12,684 nt of DNA from Phycisphaerae bacterium. GTDB lineage: Bacteria; Planctomycetota; Phycisphaerae; UBA1845; PWPN01. The notes under the pieces are model-generated. The model was given only the letters and a program-made list of their open reading frames with translations. It was not told the DNA's origin and did not search any database. The translations under genes and the position numbers were made by a program. Where the stretch lies: positions 1-12,684 of the forward strand of contig PWPN01000351.1 of NCBI GenBank assembly GCA_003557125.1, read 5' to 3'. Shown one piece after another: positions 9,134-12,684 of the stretch (its first letter is position 1; each line of letters starts with the position of its first letter).

Positions 9134-9139
9134 ATCATA
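9134..9139 (-). promoter_or_regulatory. Possible -10 element of the FHA-GAF kinase
   Basis: On the minus strand TATGAT lies about 60 bp before the GTG start, giving a leader of about 50 nt. The -35 at 17 bases' spacing (CGAACA) is poor. A TACGT direct repeat (9138-9142 and 9147-9151) overlaps and follows the element and might bind a regulator. The call is weak. Confidence 0.25.
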
Positions 9140-9256
9140 CGTCGGGTACGTAGATGTGTTCGAACGGCCGAACCCACCAGGATACCTGCCCGACACGGGC
9201 TGACGCCAAACATCCTGCCGACCGCTTTATCGCTCAAATTCATTTTAGCTTGCTCG

Positions 9257-9282
9257 CCCTCACGGTCAATGAGGGGGGGGGG
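9257..9282. other. Small hairpin abutting a run of ten G
   Basis: CCCTCA (9257-9262) pairs with TGAGGG (9270-9275), and ten consecutive G occupy 9273-9282. It lies in the 298-bp spacer between the UbiA gene and the FHA kinase, which are read in the same (leftward) direction. It may slow or partly end transcription from the UbiA gene, but there is no T-run in that direction. The homopolymer is also a likely place for a sequencing or assembly length error. The rest of the spacer shows no other gene. Confidence 0.35.
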
Positions 9283-9373
9283 ACCCATCGGGGCAGGGGC
9301 CGTCGTGGTTCATGTTATGCGTGCCGGCGTAATCCGATGCGCACACCTGCTTGTGGACGCGGCCGCAGGGGGG

Positions 9374-10267
9374 TCAGGGAAGGGGAATCTCCAGGTAGAG
9401 CAGGCCGATCACAGCCAACCCCCACAGCACCACGGTCATCAGGAACGGGCGATCCTTGACTATCAGCTGCGTCGGGCCTGTCGCCTTGCCCAGACCGATA
9501 AGCATCGCGAATCGGAACACGCCGTAGACGACCAGCGGCAGGGTGTAGACGAGGGTGTGCTTCTGGTCGCCGAAGGGCGAGGGAGTATCCATGTCCTGCG
9601 TATAAAGCAGGAAAGTGACGATCGCGATGCCGCCGGAGGTGCTCAACAGGTGCGTCAGAAGTTCGGGCGTATATCGGACGAGCGTCGGCCGATGCCCTCT
9701 GAGATCCTCGTCGTTGACGAGCATTTCGATCTCGCACCGGCGTTTGCCGAACCCCAGAAACATGCAGAGCATGAACGTGCAGATGAGCAGCCAGGGCGAG
9801 ACCGGCACGTCGATCGCGTAGGCGCCGCCCAGCGCTCGGAGGACGAAGAGTATCGCGATGACCAGAACGTCAAGGATCATGCGCCGTTTGAAGAAAAGCG
9901 TATAGCTCGTAGTCAGAAGGAGATAAAAAGTCAAAGTGAGGCCGAACCGGTACGGCAACTGCGTGACGCTGAGCAGGGCGGCGGCGATCAGAAGCGCGGT
10001 GGCCAATGCGCCGGCCCCAGGAAAACCGACCGCACCGCTGGCCAGCGGGCGGTTCATTTTGACGGGGTGCCGACGGTCACGTTTGTAATCGACCATGTCG
10101 TTGAAGACGTAGCCGGCCGAGGCGGTCAGACAGAATGCCACAAACGCCAGCACCGACAGCCAGACGTCCTCCGCGTCGCCCAGGCGGTCCCCGAAAGCCA
10201 GCGCCGCGAACACGAAGACGTTCTTGATCCAGTCGGCCGGTCGCAAAAGTCGCACATAATTCCACAT
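9374..10267 (-). CDS. UbiA-family membrane transferase, decaprenyl-phosphate phosphoribosyltransferase-like
   Basis: A 297-aa integral membrane protein with about eight or nine hydrophobic helices. The start MWNYVRLLRPADWIKNVFVF and the metal-binding motif N56-D57-x2-D60-x3-D64, followed by HPVKMNRPLASG, are typical of the subgroup that includes Rv3806c. That enzyme transfers 5-phosphoribosyl from PRPP to polyprenyl phosphate in the cytoplasmic membrane. The second conserved block, GFGKRRCEIEML, also fits this subgroup better than quinone or heme prenyltransferases. The product may feed a lipid-linked pentose used in cell-surface glycan. True prenyltransferase activity on another acceptor cannot be excluded. 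The start at 10267 is chosen because the family begins there; the upstream in-frame region up to 10570 is low-complexity. No ribosome binding site precedes it, and promoter-like boxes sit just upstream, which suggests a leaderless mRNA. It probably reads toward the FHA kinase. Confidence 0.88.
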   Translation of the reverse strand: MWNYVRLLRPADWIKNVFVFAALAFGDRLGDAEDVWLSVLAFVAFCLTASAGYVFNDMVDYKRDRRHPVKMNRPLASGAVGFPGAGALATALLIAAALLSVTQLPYRFGLTLTFYLLLTTSYTLFFKRRMILDVLVIAILFVLRALGGAYAIDVPVSPWLLICTFMLCMFLGFGKRRCEIEMLVNDEDLRGHRPTLVRYTPELLTHLLSTSGGIAIVTFLLYTQDMDTPSPFGDQKHTLVYTLPLVVYGVFRFAMLIGLGKATGPTQLIVKDRPFLMTVVLWGLAVIGLLYLEIPLP

Positions 10268-10275
10268 GACCGGAT

Positions 10276-10303
10276 AGTGTAAAGGGCACCGGACGGGATG
10301 CAA
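10276..10303 (-). promoter_or_regulatory. Candidate leaderless-type promoter of the UbiA-family gene
   Basis: On the minus strand TTGCAT (10303-10298), 16 bases, then TACACT (10281-10276) stand 8 bp before ATG 10267. Transcription would start on or within two bases of the start codon. This fits the lack of a ribosome binding site. Confidence 0.35.
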
Positions 10304-10391
10304 GAGTGCTAAGCTTCGGCTGTGAGGTGACTTGGAGTCGGGACGCGAGCTTGTGGCGGCGGGGAATACGCGGGTAGGGCGGAACGGTTGC

Positions 10392-10427
10392 CGGGTCGCC
10401 GGCAGCATATGCACTACCGGCGACCCG
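10392..10427. repeat. Perfect 11-bp inverted repeat with nested palindrome
   Basis: CGGGTCGCCGG (10392-10402) is exactly complementary to CCGGCGACCCG (10417-10427). The 14-nt loop contains the 8-bp palindrome GCATATGC (10405-10412). It lies about 125 bp upstream of the UbiA start and about 400 bp before the amidohydrolase. It could be an operator, a terminator stem without a T-run, or a small mobile palindrome. Confidence 0.6.
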
Positions 10428-10560
10428 TACCCCTCCCAGAAAGCACCTTCTCTCACTGCGGCCACGCACATTGCGTTCGACCGGCCTTGACTCTCTGCCC
10501 TTGCGGGGCGTGCCTGCGTTGCCCCATTCATGCATTTCCAGCCCAACCGGGCGGACCCTT

Positions 10561-10589
10561 TTGTGGTCATGCCAACCGTACGATATAAC
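10561..10589 (+). promoter_or_regulatory. Possible sigma70-type promoter inside the divergent spacer
   Basis: TTGTGG (10561-10566), 17 bases, then TATAAC (10584-10589) form a -10 that fits well with a poor -35. The predicted start near 10596 would serve the small open frame at 10667 and possibly the amidohydrolase operon. Confidence 0.3.
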
Positions 10590-10666
10590 CCGCCAGTGCC
10601 AAAAAATTCCTGACAGTATTGGGATGGCTGCGCCTATCTATCGAACCAGCAAGGAGTTATCGTCAG

Positions 10667-10798
10667 ATGTCGCGCGGGGCATGTCGGGGCATGGAAGGTC
10701 CTTCTTTCATGCGGGGCGTTCTCGCGTGCGCCGTGGCTGCGATGCCACCGATCCGCTCATGGGGGGCTCGATATGTTCTCGAACCGCGCGCATCTTGA
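10667..10798 (+). CDS. Possible small protein, 43 aa, unknown
   Basis: A 43-codon frame starts ATG 10667 with AAGGAG (10651-10656) ten bases upstream and ends TGA at 10798. The product begins MSRGACRGMEGPSF and has a modestly hydrophobic centre (MRGVLACAVAAM), reminiscent of a poor signal peptide or a short membrane helix. I do not recognise it. A promoter-like pair ends 77 bp upstream of the ATG. Its stop overlaps the candidate -35 of the amidohydrolase promoter. It could be a chance frame in GC-rich DNA; the ribosome binding site is the best argument for it. Confidence 0.22.
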   Translation: MSRGACRGMEGPSFMRGVLACAVAAMPPIRSWGARYVLEPRAS

Positions 10799-10822
10799 CG
10801 CTCGCGACGTGCGTTTTACAGT
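10795..10822 (+). promoter_or_regulatory. Candidate leaderless-type promoter of the amidohydrolase operon
   Basis: TTGACG (10795-10800), 16 bases, then TACAGT (10817-10822) are followed by 6 bp and ATG 10829. Transcription would begin at or beside the start codon, matching the absence of a ribosome binding site. Confidence 0.4.
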
Positions 10823-10828
10823 ACGCTT

Positions 10829-11782
10829 ATGACTGGCGAAATGATCTATGACGTACATACGCACGTTGGGATGGACCCGGCCTTCTTCCTGCGCGGGTGG
10901 TGGCCTTACGCTGCGTCGGCACGGGACCTGCTTGACCGGATGGACGCTGCGCGCGTGGACAGGGCGGTCTGTTTCCCGTTTACGATCCCCAGTGCGTTCG
11001 ACTCGGCCGTCTACGCCGACCGCGGCGAGCTCGTTCTGCTGCCCGGCCGATTCCCGTTCGACCGCGAGAACGCGCTGCTGGCCAACGAGCTTGCCAAGTT
11101 CGATGCGGACAGCCGACTCTTCGCGTTGGCCATGTTCGACCCGTCCCGGTGCGTGGCGGAGCAGGTAGCCAACCTCGAAAAGCTCGCGGGCCGAATCGCT
11201 GGGCTCAAGGTTCAGACGACCGTCCTGCGTTCGTCGATCCGCGACCTGCTCGGCCCGGCGCGCGACGTGCTCGGATTGGCTGAGCAGCACAACCTGCCCG
11301 TCCTGATGCACACCGCCATCTACCCGCAGGACCGCTGGGCGCAGGTGGCCGACTGCCTGGCTGTGGCCGAGGCGTTCCCCGGCGTGCGGTTCAACCTGGC
11401 CCATTCGCTGCGGTTCGACCGCGCGTCCTTGCAGCGGGCTGCCGAACTGGACAACGTCTGGGTCGATTGTGCCGCGCACCTCGGGCATTGCTACCTCGCC
11501 TGCCGGGACGCGCCGTTCGTGGCCGGGCCGGGCCGACGCGTCGAGGCGGACTATGCTCGGCCGAGCGACGTGCTCGAAGCGATCCACGAGTTGCTCGGCG
11601 GGCGGTTCATGTGGGGCTCGGACCACCCGTTCATGAGCTGGTGCGACGACGAACTGGACCTCATTTTTACGTACCAGGCTGAGGCGGAGGTGCTCCACGC
11701 GCTGCCCGCGCCGGTGCGGTCCTCCATGGCTTGCACCGCCCCGGAGGCTTGGCTGTTCGGTGCAAAGGCGGACACGCGATGA
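10829..11782 (+). CDS. Metal-dependent amidohydrolase, TIM-barrel (Amidohydro_2/COG2159 type)
   Basis: A 317-aa cytoplasmic hydrolase. The fold's metal ligands are visible in order: His10 and His12 (DVHTHVG), Lys127 near GLKVQ (not clearly a carbamylated lysine), His161 (PVLMHTA), His192 (NLAHS) and Asp265 (GSDHP). This set is typical of the family that includes lactonases and nonoxidative decarboxylases, so the chemistry is probably hydrolysis of a lactone or cyclic ester, or a decarboxylation, on an unknown substrate. ATG 10829 is chosen because promoter boxes sit directly before it. ATG 10841 (MIYDVHTH) would remove four residues and looks equally family-like; neither has a ribosome binding site. 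The stop overlaps the start of the dehydrogenase by 4 bp (ATGA), so the two are probably made together. Confidence 0.88.
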   Translation: MTGEMIYDVHTHVGMDPAFFLRGWWPYAASARDLLDRMDAARVDRAVCFPFTIPSAFDSAVYADRGELVLLPGRFPFDRENALLANELAKFDADSRLFALAMFDPSRCVAEQVANLEKLAGRIAGLKVQTTVLRSSIRDLLGPARDVLGLAEQHNLPVLMHTAIYPQDRWAQVADCLAVAEAFPGVRFNLAHSLRFDRASLQRAAELDNVWVDCAAHLGHCYLACRDAPFVAGPGRRVEADYARPSDVLEAIHELLGGRFMWGSDHPFMSWCDDELDLIFTYQAEAEVLHALPAPVRSSMACTAPEAWLFGAKADTR

Positions 11783-12561
11783 TCACGTTGAAAGGGCACG
11801 CAGCCCTGGTGACCGGTTCGAGCAAGGGGGTGGGCAGGGCGATCGTCGAAGCCTGTGCCGCCGCAGGTGCCGATGTCGTCCTGAACGCGCGGACGCAGGG
11901 GCCTGACGCGGATCAGGCGGTCGAAGCCTGCCGAGCGAAGGGGGCGGGGGCGGAGTTCGTCCCGGCCGACCTGTCCGGCCCGACGGAGCGCGTCGTCGAG
12001 GAGCTTTTCGAGGCGACGCTGCGCGCTTGCCCGAACACGGACATCCTCATCAACAACGCAGGCCAATATTTCGATTTGCCCTTCGAGCAGATGACGCTCG
12101 AACGCTTCGAGACGACGCTTCGGCTGAACGTGACGTCGGGCTATTTTCTGACGCAGCGTTTTGCGCGTCACTGGATCGAGCGTGGCATCGCCGGCCGTGT
12201 GCTGTTCATCGGGTCGGTGAACGGTCGGTTGGCCGAGGTCGATTCGACAGCCTACGACATATCCAAGGGCGCGATCGAGATGATGGTCAAGTCGCTGGCG
12301 GTGGCGTTGGCGCCGCGCGGGATTCGCGTCAACGGGTTGGCCCCCGGCCTGGTGCGTTCCGCTCAGACGAGCTGGCTGGACCGCGAGCCGGCCAAGGCGC
12401 GCTGGATCGCCCACCACACGCCGAACGGGCAGATCCCGCCGGCCGACGTCTGCGGCGACGGGGCCGTCTACCTCGTCAGCGACCAGGCCGAGCACGTCCA
12501 AGGCCACATGCTTCTCATCGACGGCGGCATCAGCGCCTGGCAACACCCCGAGCCGATGTGA
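11779..12561 (+). CDS. Short-chain dehydrogenase/reductase (classical SDR)
   Basis: A 260-aa classical SDR. It has the cofactor motif TGSSKGVG (12-19), NNAG (92-95), and the catalytic tetrad Asn117, Ser146, Tyr159 and Lys163 (YDISK). PG at 189-190 precedes the substrate loop, and IDGG at 247-250 is the usual C-terminal motif. Asn36-Ala-Arg38 at the end of the second strand (VVLNAR) favours NADP(H) over NAD(H), weakly. Relatives reduce 3-oxoacyl-ACP or oxidise sugars such as gluconate. The pairing with an amidohydrolase favours a small catabolic step over fatty-acid synthesis, but this is inference. The start at 11779 overlaps the amidohydrolase stop (ATGA), with AAGGCGG about ten bases upstream. 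An in-frame ATG at 11731 would add 16 unrelated residues. Confidence 0.92.
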   Translation: MITLKGHAALVTGSSKGVGRAIVEACAAAGADVVLNARTQGPDADQAVEACRAKGAGAEFVPADLSGPTERVVEELFEATLRACPNTDILINNAGQYFDLPFEQMTLERFETTLRLNVTSGYFLTQRFARHWIERGIAGRVLFIGSVNGRLAEVDSTAYDISKGAIEMMVKSLAVALAPRGIRVNGLAPGLVRSAQTSWLDREPAKARWIAHHTPNGQIPPADVCGDGAVYLVSDQAEHVQGHMLLIDGGISAWQHPEPM

Positions 12562-12584
12562 GAGGGGGGTGTGAAAAGCAGACA

Positions 12585-12607
12585 TCCGAGCCGCGACCGT
12601 GAGGGAG
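12585..12607. repeat. Fragment of a dispersed repeat (CCGAGCCGCGACCGTGAGGGAG)
   Basis: The stretch beginning TCCGAGCCGCGACCGTGAG would read SLTVAAR on the minus strand. I remember that string from spurious proteins made from a dispersed repeat of planctomycete-like genomes. It lies 24 bp after the dehydrogenase stop. The GGGAG at its end sits six bases before ATG-AAG-TAA (12613-12621), a start-stop minimal frame. Confidence 0.45.
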
Positions 12608-12638
12608 AAGCTATGAAGTAAGCCAACCTCGCCTCGAT

Positions 12639-12678
12639 GGGTGTAGGATACGAACATTTGTGTTTGCGTCCTGTACCC
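12639..12678 (+). other. Long imperfect hairpin downstream of the dehydrogenase
   Basis: GGGTGTAGGATACGAACA (12639-12656) pairs with TGTTTGCGTCCTGTACCC (12661-12678) around a TTTG loop. Of 18 positions, 13 are Watson-Crick pairs, four are G-U and one is A-C. It lies 77 bp after the dehydrogenase stop and may be a terminator or 3'-end structure. The window ends six bases later, so a T-run cannot be checked. Confidence 0.5.
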
Positions 12679-12684
12679 CCACAC

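Noticed and set aside
8843..10282. A 479-codon plus-strand frame running across the kinase start, spacer and UbiA gene.
   Set aside because: It is antisense to two genes with clear domains, and its composition is typical of GC-rich shadow frames.
10268..10570. A 101-codon N-terminal extension of the UbiA-family protein.
   Set aside because: The extension is not hydrophobic and not family-like, and it would cover the strong inverted repeat and promoter-like boxes. The protein family begins at MWNYVRLLRP.
11551..12684. A 377-codon open frame on the minus strand across the dehydrogenase.
   Set aside because: It is antisense to a clear SDR gene, is composed of Arg/Asp/Val-rich shadow sequence, and has no recognisable domain.

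Overview
This window (about 12.7 kb, GC-rich) looks chromosomal. It most resembles a Planctomycetota or related environmental bacterium. The basis is GC-rich codon use, NtrB/NtrC and FHA-kinase signalling genes, and intergenic palindromic repeats (the AGCCCCGAAGGGGCGACA type, the ACGGGCGTCTCGCCCGT type and the CCGAGCCGCGACCGTGAGGGAG type) that I remember as dispersed repeats in planctomycete-like genomes. The taxonomic call is an inference of moderate strength. No tRNA, rRNA, CRISPR, transposase or phage gene was seen.

Layout: (1) 2-280, the 3' end of ruvB (+). (2) 303-2851 (-), a two-gene operon for a soluble NtrB-like PAS histidine kinase and a sigma54-dependent NtrC-type response regulator, overlapping by 4 bp (ATGA). 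(3) 2852-3535, a long (684 bp) divergent intergenic region with sigma54-like -24/-12 elements facing the exporter and an inverted repeat suited to an enhancer site. (4) 3536-7100 (+), a MacAB/LolCDE-like exporter operon: membrane-fusion protein, ABC ATPase, FtsX/MacB permease. (5) 7101-7410, a convergent spacer packed with palindromic repeats. (6) 7411-9075 (-), an orphan FHA-GAF histidine kinase. (7) 9374-10267 (-), a UbiA-superfamily membrane transferase resembling decaprenyl-phosphate phosphoribosyltransferase. (8) 10268-10828, a 561 bp divergent spacer with a strong hairpin, a possible 43-aa ORF and promoters set against the flanking start codons. (9) 10829-12561 (+), an amidohydrolase and a short-chain dehydrogenase overlapping by 4 bp. 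(10) 12562-12684, a tail with a repeat fragment and a long hairpin.

How the genes may work together: the NtrBC-like pair is divergent from the exporter, and the spacer carries sigma54-like elements, so sigma54-dependent control of the exporter is the simplest reading. The orphan FHA-GAF kinase lies convergent to the exporter, has no receiver of its own, and might feed the same regulator; this is speculative. The amidohydrolase and dehydrogenase look translationally coupled and may act in sequence in a small catabolic step, such as hydrolysis of a lactone or cyclic intermediate and oxidoreduction of a hydroxy compound. No canonical new defence or mobile system is evident. The most unusual material is non-coding: the 2852-3535 regulatory region, the repeat-filled 7101-7410 spacer, the paired leaderless-type promoters at 10267 and 10829, and the hairpins at 10392-10427 and 12639-12678.
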